From contig JAFTRI010000030.1 of assembly GCA_017462345.1 (NCBI GenBank), positions 1-56,956 on the forward strand: a stretch of 56,956 bases of DNA, written 5' to 3'. Position numbers and translations under genes: made by a program. This DNA is from Muribaculaceae bacterium (GTDB lineage: Bacteria; Bacteroidota; Bacteroidia; Bacteroidales; Muribaculaceae). Positions 33,306-41,724 of the stretch are shown here, piece by piece. The notes below the pieces were generated by a model. It saw nothing but the letters and a program-made list of their open reading frames with translations, ran no database searches and was not told the origin of the DNA. Numbering within the stretch: position 1 is the first letter of the stretch; each line of letters starts with the position of its first letter.

Positions 33306-35288
33306 ATGCAGAACAAAATTAAAGACATCGACGGTGTCGACGTGAATGTTGACCCCGTGGAGTTGCCGGAGAATGCGTTCCGTGAACTTGCCGATGGCGA
33401 GGAGTACCGTCCGGTAATGCATCCTGCCCGTGAATATCGTGAGGTAACGCCCTATTCGGTAACTATGGGGCTTGTGCTGGCGGTCATTTTCAGTGCGGCG
33501 GCCGCTTATCTCGGTTTGAAAGTGGGGCAGGTATTCGAGGCCGCTATACCCATCGCTATTATAGCTGTGGGACTGTCGGGCGCATTGAAAAAAGAAAACC
33601 CTTTAGGCCAGAATGTTATAATCCAGTCGATAGGCGCATGTTCAGGTGTGATTGTAGCAGGGGCGATTTTTACGCTTCCGGCTCTTTACATCCTTCAGGC
33701 GAAATATCCCGATATTACTGTCAATTTCCTTGAGATATTCCTCAGCTCGATGCTTGGCGGTATTCTCGGAATCCTGTTTTTCATACCGTTCCGTAAATAT
33801 TTTGTCAAGGACATGCACGGCAAGTACCCATTCCCCGAGGCTACGGCTACCACCCAGGTGCTGATCAGTGCCGAGGCAAAGGGCTCGGGCGGACAGGCCA
33901 AGACGCTTGTCATAGCATCGCTTATCGGCGGTATCTATGACTATATCGTTGCCACTTTCGGGTGGTGGGCAGAGACCATTACCACTACGGCCTCATCATG
34001 GGGTACGGCTTTTGCCGAGAAAACCAAGCTTGTGTTCAGCTGCAATACCAGTGCGGCGTTGTTGGGACTGGGATATATCGTAGGGTTGAAATATGCATTT
34101 GTGATTTTTGCCGGATCCATATTCGTGTGGTGGATTGTCATTCCGTTGATCGGGACATACGGGGCTCCTGAAATTGCCGCATTGTCCCCGTCGGCGATAT
34201 TCAGTGACTATGCCCGCCTCATAGGTATCGGCGGTATAGCGATGGCCGGTGTTATCGGTATTGTCAAGTCATGGCCTATCATCACTCAGGCTGTAGGGCT
34301 TGCAGGCCGCGAGTTCAAGGGTAATGCCGCCGGAGTGAAACAGGTGCGCTGGCAGCTCGATGTCTCAATGAAGCACATCGTGTTCTTTATAATGCTGGCA
34401 CTTGTCGCTGTGCTGCTGTTTTTCTGGCTCGGTGTGATACACACGCTTTGGCAGGCGCTTGTGGCATGGGTTGTAGTTGCCGTGATTTCGTTCCTGTTCA
34501 CTACTGTAGCAGCCAATGCAATTGCCATAGTCGGGTCAAATCCTGTCTCGGGAATGACTTTGATGACGCTTATTATCGCATCTGCCATATTCGTGGCAAT
34601 AGGTCTGAGCGGTACATCGGGTATTGTTGCGTCGATGATTATCGGTGGCGTCGTGTGTACGGCATTATCAATGGCCGGTGGTTTTGTTACTGACCTTAAA
34701 ATCGGTTATTGGCTCGGTTCGTCCCCGCGCAAGCAGGAAACGTGGAAATTCCTCGGTACTCTTGTGTCGGCAGCTACCGTGGGTGGTGTAATACTTGTCC
34801 TGAACAAGGTTTATGGCTTTGCCGGTCCCGATGCGCTTGTCGCTCCGCAGGCCAACGCGATGGCAAAGGTTATCGAGCCGCTCATGATGGGTGGCGAGAC
34901 CCCGTGGATCCTTTACATGGTCGGTGCTATCCTTGCTCTGATCCTTAATTGGCTCGGAGTGCCGGCTCTTGCATTCTGTCTCGGAATGTTTATCCCGTTA
35001 TCGCTCAATACACCGATGCTTGTCGGTGGTGCTATTGCTTGGTTTGTAAACAGCCGCTCTAAGGACAAGTCGGTCAATGATGCACGTCGTGACCGTGGAA
35101 CGCTGATATCTTCCGGACTTATTGCCGGCGGGGCGTTGTTCGGAGTCTTTGCCGCCCTTACACGCTTTGCCGGATTTGAATATGAGTTCGGCGCGTCGGA
35201 GTCGCTTGTGCAGACACTCGGAATCATAGTGTATGTACTGCTGATTGCCTATCTCATCTGGGATAGTATGCGTGTAAAGAAAATATAA
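33306..35288 (+). CDS. OPT family oligopeptide or metal-chelate transporter
   Basis: 660 residues, ~14-16 membrane helices. YSVTMGLVLAVIFSAAAAYLGLKVGQVFEAAIPIAIIAVGLS and NVIIQSIGACSGVIVAGAIFTLPALYI are typical of the bacterial OPT/YSL group, as are KYPFPEATATTQVLISAE and GSNPVSGMTLMTLIIAS. It probably imports short peptides or metal complexes by proton symport. The MATE gene begins 12 nt later, probably on the same transcript. Substrate not readable from sequence. Confidence 0.88.
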   Translation: MQNKIKDIDGVDVNVDPVELPENAFRELADGEEYRPVMHPAREYREVTPYSVTMGLVLAVIFSAAAAYLGLKVGQVFEAAIPIAIIAVGLSGALKKENPLGQNVIIQSIGACSGVIVAGAIFTLPALYILQAKYPDITVNFLEIFLSSMLGGILGILFFIPFRKYFVKDMHGKYPFPEATATTQVLISAEAKGSGGQAKTLVIASLIGGIYDYIVATFGWWAETITTTASSWGTAFAEKTKLVFSCNTSAALLGLGYIVGLKYAFVIFAGSIFVWWIVIPLIGTYGAPEIAALSPSAIFSDYARLIGIGGIAMAGVIGIVKSWPIITQAVGLAGREFKGNAAGVKQVRWQLDVSMKHIVFFIMLALVAVLLFFWLGVIHTLWQALVAWVVVAVISFLFTTVAANAIAIVGSNPVSGMTLMTLIIASAIFVAIGLSGTSGIVASMIIGGVVCTALSMAGGFVTDLKIGYWLGSSPRKQETWKFLGTLVSAATVGGVILVLNKVYGFAGPDALVAPQANAMAKVIEPLMMGGETPWILYMVGAILALILNWLGVPALAFCLGMFIPLSLNTPMLVGGAIAWFVNSRSKDKSVNDARRDRGTLISSGLIAGGALFGVFAALTRFAGFEYEFGASESLVQTLGIIVYVLLIAYLIWDSMRVKKI

Positions 35289-35300
35289 TTTCCTGCTGTA

Positions 35301-36587
35301 TTGAACACATTCAATAAGCAGATACTGGCACTGTCCATACCTTCTATCATCACCAACATTACCACTCCGCTATTGGGGATTGTGGATGTCGCGGTGGTAG
35401 GGCACATGGGCAGTGCGGTGTATATAGCCGCTATTGCTGTAGGCGGGAGCATGTTCAATATGCTCTACTGGCTTTTCGCTTTCTTGCGCATGGGAACGAG
35501 CGGAATGACTGCTCAGGCCTGCGGGGCAGGTGATGGCCGTGCCTCATCGCTGATTCTCTATCGCGCCCTTGCCGTGGCAATGGCAATAGGTGCCGTTATA
35601 TTGGTGATGCAGTCGTTGTTGTGTGAGTCGGTGCTTGATTTTATGGGTGCTGATACCGGTACACGGCTGTTGGCGTCACGTTACTTCATGATGTGTGTGT
35701 GCGGTGCGCCGGCGGTATTGGGAACGTATGCCCTGTCGGGGTGGTTTCTTGGAATGCAGGATTCCCGCTCGCCGATGTGGATTTCTGTTGCAATAAATGT
35801 TGCAAATATTGCAATAAGCCTGCTGCTCGTCTATGTGTTCGGCATGGGAATCGAGGGGGTTGCCACAGGAACATTTATGGCGCAATGGCTTGGTTTCCTC
35901 TTGGGACTGTTGCTGTGCCGGCGTTACTGTCTGCTGAGAATGCCTGTCGGTGAAATTCTGGATTGGCAGGAGCTTAAACGGTTCTTCTCGGTTAATCTCG
36001 ATATATTTCTGCGCACAGTGTGCCTTGTGGCCGTCACCGTTTGGTTTACGCGTGCGGGATCTCAGCAGGGAACGGTAGTTCTTGCGATCAATACGCTGTT
36101 GATGCAGCTGTTCATGCTGTTCTCGTTTTTTATGGACGGTTTCGCATTTGCCGGGGAGGCTTTGTGCGGGAAATTCGTGGGTGCAGGCAATCGGGCTGAT
36201 TTACGGAGATGTATAAAGTGCTTGTTCAGCTGGGGTGCAGGGCTTGCTCTGTTGTTTACCTTGCTGTATGGCGTCGGTGGCGAGTGGTTTTTACGGTTTC
36301 TGAGCTCTGATGTGGCAGTGACTGAAGGTGCCGGCAGCTATTTTGTCTGGGCAATGCTGATACCGGTCACCGGCTTTGTCGCATTCACGTGGGACGGTGT
36401 GTATATCGGCGCGACAGATACCCGCTCCATGCTGCTGTCGATGGTACTTGCCACCGGGGTGTATTTCGCCCTGTATGCAATGTTGTCCCCGTCGTATGGC
36501 AATCATGCCTTGTGGCTATCTTTTATATGCTATCTGCTGACGAGAGGAGCGGTTCAGACGGTTATCGGCCGTCGTTATTTTGTGTAA
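35301..36587 (+). CDS. MATE family efflux transporter, DinF branch
   Basis: 428 residues, 12 membrane segments in two halves. From a TTG start, NKQILALSIPSIITNITTPLLGIVDVAVVGHMGSAVYIAAIAVG is the classic DinF-type opening; the second half repeats it with RTVCLVAVTVWFTRAGSQQG and LFMLFSFFMDGFAFAGEALCGK. It should export small organic molecules with sodium or proton influx. The TTG start is chosen because it gives the family-typical N-terminus; no ATG lies nearby upstream. Confidence 0.88.
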   Translation: MNTFNKQILALSIPSIITNITTPLLGIVDVAVVGHMGSAVYIAAIAVGGSMFNMLYWLFAFLRMGTSGMTAQACGAGDGRASSLILYRALAVAMAIGAVILVMQSLLCESVLDFMGADTGTRLLASRYFMMCVCGAPAVLGTYALSGWFLGMQDSRSPMWISVAINVANIAISLLLVYVFGMGIEGVATGTFMAQWLGFLLGLLLCRRYCLLRMPVGEILDWQELKRFFSVNLDIFLRTVCLVAVTVWFTRAGSQQGTVVLAINTLLMQLFMLFSFFMDGFAFAGEALCGKFVGAGNRADLRRCIKCLFSWGAGLALLFTLLYGVGGEWFLRFLSSDVAVTEGAGSYFVWAMLIPVTGFVAFTWDGVYIGATDTRSMLLSMVLATGVYFALYAMLSPSYGNHALWLSFICYLLTRGAVQTVIGRRYFV

Positions 36588-36611
36588 ACCGGAAAGTTAT
36601 GCGTAACTTTA
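36579..36611 (+). promoter_or_regulatory. Promoter for the DUF2027-Smr gene
   Basis: TTTG at 36579-36582, a 21-nt spacer, then TAACTTTA at 36604-36611 (7 of 8 to TAnnTTTG). The -33 box lies inside the end of the MATE gene; the predicted start falls ~20 nt before the ATG at 36640. Confidence 0.55.
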
Positions 36612-36639
36612 CACGGTAAAAATCGTAAAATACTCTATT

Positions 36640-37686
36640 ATGGCGCAGATTGGAGATGTGGTGCGTTATCTGAATGCTGTGGGCGGAGGGCGCATCGTAA
36701 AGATAGAAGGGAATATCGCATACGTGGATGAGGACGGCTTTGAAACACCGGTGCTCCTTCGTGAATGTGTGGTGATAAGTCCAGCCGGTGGTGGTGAAGT
36801 GAAGAAGGAGAGTAAATATGTCGCTCCGCCGACAGTCGTTCCGGAACATCCCGTAACCCCGAAGGCTGAGGCGGTGGAGGAAACCGTGACCGGTGAGAAA
36901 CTGAATGTGGTGCTTGCTTATCAGCCGGTCGAATTAAAGCATCTCACAACAACCTCCTACGACACTTATCTTGTCAATGATTCCAATTACTATCTGTATT
37001 TCACTTATCTGACACGTGCCGATAATGGTATAGGATGGATTACGCGGTATGCCGGAATCGTAGAGCCTAATATACAGGTGTTCCTCGGAGAGGTGACACA
37101 TGCCGACTTGCCGGATATGGATCGTGTGGCGATACAATATGTGGCGTTCAAGCGGGACAAGGAGTTTGCCCTTAAAGCTCCGGTTGCAGTCGAGTACCGT
37201 CTTGATACGACCAAATTCTTCAAATTGCATTGTTTTCATGACAACGTCTATTTCGATACGCCTGTAATCGCGTTGGATATTGTGAAAAATGACATCCCGT
37301 GCCGCACGATGATGATTGACAGCGGTACGATGGAGATGGCAATGAGGGAAAAACGCTATGCCGATAAACCGTTGCGCCGTCAGGTACAGAAGAAAGAGAA
37401 GCGGCAGGGTGTTATTGAAGTGGATCTGCACATCAATGAGCTGCTTGATACAACTGCCGGTCTTTCCAATTCCGACATGCTTGAGGTGCAGTTGGGGGAG
37501 TTCCGCCGTGTGATGGATGAGAACATCCGTAACAAGGGGTGCAAGATCGTGTTCATTCATGGTAAGGGAGAGGGCGTGTTGCGCAATGCCCTTCTTAAGG
37601 AGTTGAAGAAATATCCCCGGTGTGAGGCCCAGGATGCCTCGTTCCGTGAATACGGATTCGGTGCGACTCAAGTGACAATCCGGTAA
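36640..37686 (+). CDS. DUF2027 protein with C-terminal Smr (MutS2-like) domain
   Basis: 348 residues. MAQIGDVVRYLNAVGGGRIVKIEG (1-50) is an SH3-like barrel; the middle (~85-235) is the DUF2027 beta-rich domain; the C-terminal ~90 residues are an Smr domain: IEVDLHINEL, then IVFIHGKGEGVLRNALLKELKKYP and EYGFGATQVTIR. Smr domains can act as nucleases or bind nucleic acids; the family signature (D)LH followed by HGKG is present. Role in the cell unknown. Followed 6 nt later by the EFR1 gene. Confidence 0.88.
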   Translation: MAQIGDVVRYLNAVGGGRIVKIEGNIAYVDEDGFETPVLLRECVVISPAGGGEVKKESKYVAPPTVVPEHPVTPKAEAVEETVTGEKLNVVLAYQPVELKHLTTTSYDTYLVNDSNYYLYFTYLTRADNGIGWITRYAGIVEPNIQVFLGEVTHADLPDMDRVAIQYVAFKRDKEFALKAPVAVEYRLDTTKFFKLHCFHDNVYFDTPVIALDIVKNDIPCRTMMIDSGTMEMAMREKRYADKPLRRQVQKKEKRQGVIEVDLHINELLDTTAGLSNSDMLEVQLGEFRRVMDENIRNKGCKIVFIHGKGEGVLRNALLKELKKYPRCEAQDASFREYGFGATQVTIR

Positions 37687-37692
37687 AAGGGT

Positions 37693-38463
37693 ATGATATT
37701 TTGTTTCAGCGGCACCGGCAATAGTCGTTATGTGGCTCAGGTATTGGCTTGCCACTGGAATGACCGTGTGGAGATGATAGGCCCGGTATTGACGGACTCT
37801 CACCCGGTTTTCACGTTACAGCCTGAAGAGAAAGTAGTGTGGGTGTTCCCCGTGTATTCGTGGGGCGTTCCTCCGGTGGTGGTGGAATTTATGCGTAAAG
37901 TGACACTGGATGTCGTCAACGGATGCCACCATTATATGGTTTGTACCTGTGGTGATGATGTGGGGCTTGCCCATAGGCAGTGGCGACGGATCGTCAGAGG
38001 GCGCGGATGGAGCCTGCGCGGGACTTTTTCGGTGCAGATGCCGAATACCTACACGTTGATGAAAGGATTTGATGTCGACAGTCCCGATGTAGTGAAGGAT
38101 AAACTTGCTGTGCTTCCGTCAAGGCTGGATGAGGTTATTGGCAGTATTGGTCGCGGGTTTGGCGGGGATGATGTCGTGACCGGAAGCTGGGCATGGGTAA
38201 AAAGCCGTATAGTATACCCGTATTTTGTGCGGTTCTGCATGTCTCCGCGACCGTTCCATGCAACCGGTGACTGTATCGGATGTGGAAAATGTGTGCGGGA
38301 ATGTCCATTCTCCAACGTCACGATGGATTCCTGCTCGCACCCCCGATGGGGTAGCCGTTGTGCATTGTGCCTGCGTTGCTATCACATCTGTCCGCAGGGG
38401 GCTGTCCAGTACGGCAAATCCACTGCCGGGAAAGGCCAATACATCTGTCCCTTGGAAAAATAA
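37693..38463 (+). CDS. EFR1-family flavodoxin/ferredoxin fusion
   Basis: 256 residues. The N-terminal ~150 form a flavodoxin-like domain with the FMN phosphate loop FSGTGNSRYVAQVLA and PVYSWGVPPVVVEFM. The C-terminal part carries two 4Fe-4S motifs: CIGCGKCVRECP and a second spread as CALCLRCYHICP. This combination defines EFR1 ferrodoxins, thought to move electrons between flavin and iron-sulfur centres in anaerobes. Partner unknown. Convergent with surE (6 nt between stops). Confidence 0.88.
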   Translation: MIFCFSGTGNSRYVAQVLACHWNDRVEMIGPVLTDSHPVFTLQPEEKVVWVFPVYSWGVPPVVVEFMRKVTLDVVNGCHHYMVCTCGDDVGLAHRQWRRIVRGRGWSLRGTFSVQMPNTYTLMKGFDVDSPDVVKDKLAVLPSRLDEVIGSIGRGFGGDDVVTGSWAWVKSRIVYPYFVRFCMSPRPFHATGDCIGCGKCVRECPFSNVTMDSCSHPRWGSRCALCLRCYHICPQGAVQYGKSTAGKGQYICPLEK

Positions 38464-38469
38464 CCGGAT

Positions 38470-39234
38470 TTATTCGATCAGTCTTGTTATGTCGGGTATC
38501 GTGTCTGTGGCTGTCTGGTCGGGACGGGCAGGAACGATGGTGACGTGCTTACGGTCGAGCCAATAGATGTCGGTCTCGTCCGACTCCGGCTCTTCATTGA
38601 CGAAGTGTCCGGTCAGCCAATAGAACTTGCGCCCATGCGGGTCGGTATATTCAGCGTATTCCTCGCCCCAGTGCCCTCGTGCCGCACGGGTGATCTTTAT
38701 CCCTTCCGGTTGACAATTTGCGGGAATATTTACATTTAGGCATACGTCTTTCGGCAGTCCGTGTTTGATTACATTGCGTGTAATCAGTCTGATATATCCG
38801 GTAGTCGGCGTAAAGTCGGCTTGTGGCGAGTGGTCAAGCAAAGAGTAGCCTATAGCCGGAATGCCTGCCATGCAAGCCTCTATGGCAGCTCCCATTGTGC
38901 CGGAATATATGATGGAGTTCCCTGAATTTGAACCGTGATTTATTCCTGACAACATCAGGTCGGGTTTTCGTACTACGATTGCATGCAGGGCCAGCTTGAC
39001 GCAATCGACCGGTGTGCCGCTGACCGAGTATATCTGTGCGGTGTGATAATCCTTATGCTGTGTAATACGCAACGGTTTTTCAACGGATATTGCCGAAGAT
39101 TGGGCGGAGTGGGGCATGTCGGGGGCGACAGCGATTATATCGCCCATCTCTTTAACGCAATCTATAAGGTGGAACAGGCCGCGGGCATTTATCCCGTCGT
39201 CGTTGCTTATCAGTATTAGCGGTCGTTCGCTCAT
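38470..39234 (-). CDS. surE: 5'/3'-nucleotidase SurE
   Basis: 254 residues. LILISNDDGINARGLFHL carries the metal-binding Asp-Asp, followed by VAPDMPHSAQSSAISVEKPLRI, SGTPVDCVKLAL, LMLSGINHGSNSGNSIIYSGTMGAAIEA. SurE dephosphorylates nucleoside monophosphates and is linked to stationary-phase survival. No -7 box stands directly upstream, so it may depend on read-through of the L28 operon terminator at 39271. Confidence 0.93.
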   Translation of the reverse strand: MSERPLILISNDDGINARGLFHLIDCVKEMGDIIAVAPDMPHSAQSSAISVEKPLRITQHKDYHTAQIYSVSGTPVDCVKLALHAIVVRKPDLMLSGINHGSNSGNSIIYSGTMGAAIEACMAGIPAIGYSLLDHSPQADFTPTTGYIRLITRNVIKHGLPKDVCLNVNIPANCQPEGIKITRAARGHWGEEYAEYTDPHGRKFYWLTGHFVNEEPESDETDIYWLDRKHVTIVPARPDQTATDTIPDITRLIE

Positions 39235-39265
39235 GGGAGGAATCTGTTATAGTGATGGATTGAAA

Positions 39266-39306
39266 GTAAAAAGGCTGTCCGACAATCTCTTGTTTGGGGC
39301 AGCCTT
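39266..39306 (-). terminator. Terminator of the L28-L33-DUF4295 operon
   Basis: Ten base pairs, 39297-39306 with 39271-39280 (AAGGCTG core, one wobble), then on the minus strand TTTTTACTTTC directly after the stem. A good rho-independent terminator 24 nt after the DUF4295 stop. Confidence 0.8.
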
Positions 39307-39329
39307 GTATCTTTTCTATAAGTAATGTA

Positions 39330-39479
39330 TTACTTGAGAGCTTCTTTTACAGCGTCGTTGGGTACCATTTCTTCTTTGAATACGTATGCTCCGGTCTTGG
39401 GTGATTTTTCCACTTTGATGACCTTGCTGTATGTACGTCCTTCACCTTTCTGAAGTGATGCTACGGTTTTCTTTGCCAT
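39330..39479 (-). CDS. DUF4295 small basic protein
   Basis: 49 residues, opening MAKKTVASLQKGEGRTYSKV and ending EEMVPNDAVKEALK. It is a short lysine-rich protein found in Bacteroidetes directly after rpmB and rpmG, as here (9 nt after rpmG). The family is DUF4295; a ribosome-associated role is inferred from the fixed neighbourhood and the basic composition. Confidence 0.9.
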   Translation of the reverse strand: MAKKTVASLQKGEGRTYSKVIKVEKSPKTGAYVFKEEMVPNDAVKEALK

Positions 39480-39488
39480 ATCTCAGTA

Positions 39489-39677
39489 TTATTTAATTTC
39501 TTTGTGAACGGTTACTTTCTTAAGAATAGGGTTGTATTTCTTAAGTTCCAATCTCTCGGTGGTATTTTTTCTGTTTTTGGTAGTAATATAGCGGGAAGTT
39601 CCGGGCATACCACTTGCCTTGTGTTCTGTGCACTCGAGGATTACTTGTACACGATTACCTTTAGCTTTCTTTGCCAT
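39489..39677 (-). CDS. rpmG: 50S ribosomal protein L33
   Basis: 62 residues: [54 protein letters not shown]. This is the L33 pattern without the four zinc cysteines (one Cys only), that is, the zinc-free type. Second gene of the ribosomal operon, 4 nt after rpmB. Confidence 0.95.
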   Translation of the reverse strand: MAKKAKGNRVQVILECTEHKASGMPGTSRYITTKNRKNTTERLELKKYNPILKKVTVHKEIK

Positions 39678-39681
39678 CTTC

Positions 39682-39945
39682 TTAGAATTCTAAAAATTTA
39701 ATATCCTTTTCTGTTAAATAACCCTTTTCGGCTGCTTGCATCATTGCTGCATTCAAGCCGAGCTTGTTGATGGTGCGGAGACCGGCTGCTGAGATAGTCA
39801 GGCTAATCCATACCTGCTGTTCAACCCAGAAGAATTTCTTGTTGAAGAGGTTTACGTTGAATTTGCGCTTGGTACGACGCTTTGAGTGCGATACGTTATT
39901 TCCTACCATCGCTTTCTTGCCTGTAATTTGACAAATCTTTGACAT
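39682..39945 (-). CDS. rpmB: 50S ribosomal protein L28
   Basis: 87 residues from Met at 39945 ([21 protein letters not shown]); an in-frame extension to 39987 adds 14 asparagine-rich residues not seen in L28. [18 protein letters not shown] and LRTINKLGL follow the family. First gene of the L28-L33-DUF4295 operon, with a good promoter at 40069-40100. Confidence 0.95.
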   Translation of the reverse strand: MSKICQITGKKAMVGNNVSHSKRRTKRKFNVNLFNKKFFWVEQQVWISLTISAAGLRTINKLGLNAAMMQAAEKGYLTEKDIKFLEF

Positions 39946-40068
39946 GGCTGTTCTATTATCTTGATTGTTATTATTTACTTTTGGCATTTGTGGTACTCAT
40001 CTCAGTCTCATATCGCGACTAAGTGCATCATTCAAAGCCGCTTTCAGGATGAGCCACAAAACAGAGTG

Positions 40069-40100
40069 CAAAGTAACGAACTTTTCTCGTATATACCAAA
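40069..40100 (-). promoter_or_regulatory. Promoter of the L28 operon
   Basis: On the minus strand TTTG (40100-40097), a 20-nt spacer, then TTACTTTG (40076-40069; 7 of 8 to TAnnTTTG). Spacing is ideal for Bacteroidetes sigma-ABfr. The leader to rpmB would be ~115 nt, long enough for control by structure, though I see no known ribosomal-protein binding motif. Confidence 0.7.
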
Positions 40101-40201
40101 TTTACCGGGATATAATTTTGCGGAATCACCGACGGTTAGCATAAGATGTGTAAAATTAACTAAAATTAACAATTGGGGGGGTAAAAACTGCTTGTAATGC
40201 G

Positions 40202-40209
40202 TATCTTTG
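40202..40209 (+). promoter_or_regulatory. -7 box for the FISUMP lipoprotein
   Basis: TATCTTTG, a perfect match. It overlaps the first possible ATG (40207), so that ATG cannot be the start; translation begins at 40243 or 40252. Confidence 0.65.
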
Positions 40210-40242
40210 CGGGCAGATTTCAAACCGATAAAAATTATTGCA

Positions 40243-41688
40243 ATGGGAAAAATGAGATTTGTGGGCCTCGCGGTGGCAGCGGTGCTGTGTGCTGGCTTTG
40301 CTTCATGTAGTGATGACGATGACAAAGAACCGGATAGTTCAGCAGCCGGAGGAAATTCTTCAGTAACTGAAAATGTGAAACAGAACTTGTCGGAGGTATT
40401 TCCCAAGGGTGTGCCGGCTCAAGTTGGTGATGATGCTATAGAGGTCGATGCCAATGGGCTTGTGGCAGGAATTAACTCAGATGGGAATATAATTACTTTT
40501 AATTACAAAGATGATTCCGGTCGTGGTTATGATGTGGTAATGGATATCGATAACGAGTCGGTATGCTGTCTGCGTCTTAATAGTAGCGGTTTTGTGGAGT
40601 ATTGTCTACAGGAAAAAACAGATGAATACGATGAATACGGTGAAAGAGAGATTGAAGAATGGTGGTTTGAATATAATTCATCCGGACAAATTACCAAGAT
40701 GAAACGTACCGAGGGCGGCAATGAGATATTCACAATCACTTATACTAATTGGAACATAGGTAGGGTGGAGATGACAAGCGATGACCCTGATGAATTCGAC
40801 GTGTCTGTAATATCCTATGGAGAAAGCCCCATTGAAAATTCATGTGGAATCATGCTGTTTGATGAATGTTTTGGCATAGACATGGATGAAATGAAGTATG
40901 CATATTATGCCGGATTGCTTGGAAAGGCGACAAGACATCTTCCTGTCAGGAATAACGATACATACAATGTTGATGTATTTGACTGGACTTTGGATAGCGA
41001 AGGTCGCCCTACATCGATGAATAATGGTCAAGAAACCGTTTATTTCTCTTGGGATGATAGCAGTTCTACTTCACCGGATGTCGACGAATATGGTATTACG
41101 ATGTCACAAGAGGTTGACCTCGGACTTTCAGTCAATTGGGCTGGATGGAATGTTGGGGCAACCAGACCTGAGGAATATGGTGGTTACTATGCTTGGGGCG
41201 AAACTGAGGAGAAAAGTAATTATGAATGGTTCACCTACAAGTGGTATAACGGAGAGGAAGCGTATAACGCAATTGTATCTAAATACTGTGTTGACAGCAC
41301 TTTCGGCGTAATCGATAATAGGACGGTTCTCGAACCGGAGGATGATGTGGCACATGTCAAATGGGGTGAGGGTTGGCGTATGCCTACTTCGATAGAGCAA
41401 GAGGAACTAATGAATAACTGTACATGGGCGTGGATAACGGTGAACGGTGTTGATGGTTACAAGGTTACAAGCAAAAGTAACGGCAACAGTATTTTTCTGC
41501 CTGCTGCGGGCTATATCGATGGCTCGTCACTTGACTACACAGGCTTTTACGGTTGCTATCAAAGTAGTTCACTCAGTGTATACTATAGCCTTTGTTCGTG
41601 TTTTTTGAGATTCTATAGTGGTTTTAATATCATATACAATGACTTCCGTTACTATGGGCGTAGTGTCCGTCCCGTCAAAGAAAAATAA
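40243..41688 (+). CDS. Lipoprotein with C-terminal Fibrobacter-paralogous (FISUMP) domain
   Basis: 481 residues from ATG 40243 (or 478 from 40252). Lipobox in VLCAGFASC followed by SDDDD, a tail that in Bacteroidetes often leads to the cell surface. The middle (~55-280) resembles secreted beta-rich repeat proteins of unknown role (DSEGRPTSMNNGQ, NSSGQITKMKRT). The last ~190 residues are a FISUMP/C-lectin-like domain: VDLGLSVNWAGWNVGA, YGGYYAWGETEEKSNY, WGEGWRMPTSIEQEELMNNC, SIFLPAAGYIDGSS, and the ending RYYGRSVRPV. The ~45 residues before that ending are unusually rich in Tyr, Ser, Phe, Cys and Asn. Probably ligand-binding at the surface; no catalytic site seen. Confidence 0.82.
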   Translation: MGKMRFVGLAVAAVLCAGFASCSDDDDKEPDSSAAGGNSSVTENVKQNLSEVFPKGVPAQVGDDAIEVDANGLVAGINSDGNIITFNYKDDSGRGYDVVMDIDNESVCCLRLNSSGFVEYCLQEKTDEYDEYGEREIEEWWFEYNSSGQITKMKRTEGGNEIFTITYTNWNIGRVEMTSDDPDEFDVSVISYGESPIENSCGIMLFDECFGIDMDEMKYAYYAGLLGKATRHLPVRNNDTYNVDVFDWTLDSEGRPTSMNNGQETVYFSWDDSSSTSPDVDEYGITMSQEVDLGLSVNWAGWNVGATRPEEYGGYYAWGETEEKSNYEWFTYKWYNGEEAYNAIVSKYCVDSTFGVIDNRTVLEPEDDVAHVKWGEGWRMPTSIEQEELMNNCTWAWITVNGVDGYKVTSKSNGNSIFLPAAGYIDGSSLDYTGFYGCYQSSSLSVYYSLCSCFLRFYSGFNIIYNDFRYYGRSVRPVKEK

Positions 41689-41724
41689 GTGAGTTCAATT
41701 CTATTTATATCCCGTCAGGAGTGA

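Noticed and set aside
39946-40242. Riboswitch or ribosomal-protein leader structure upstream of rpmB
   Set aside because: The region has divergent promoters, but I could not find a stem set or conserved core of any known class.
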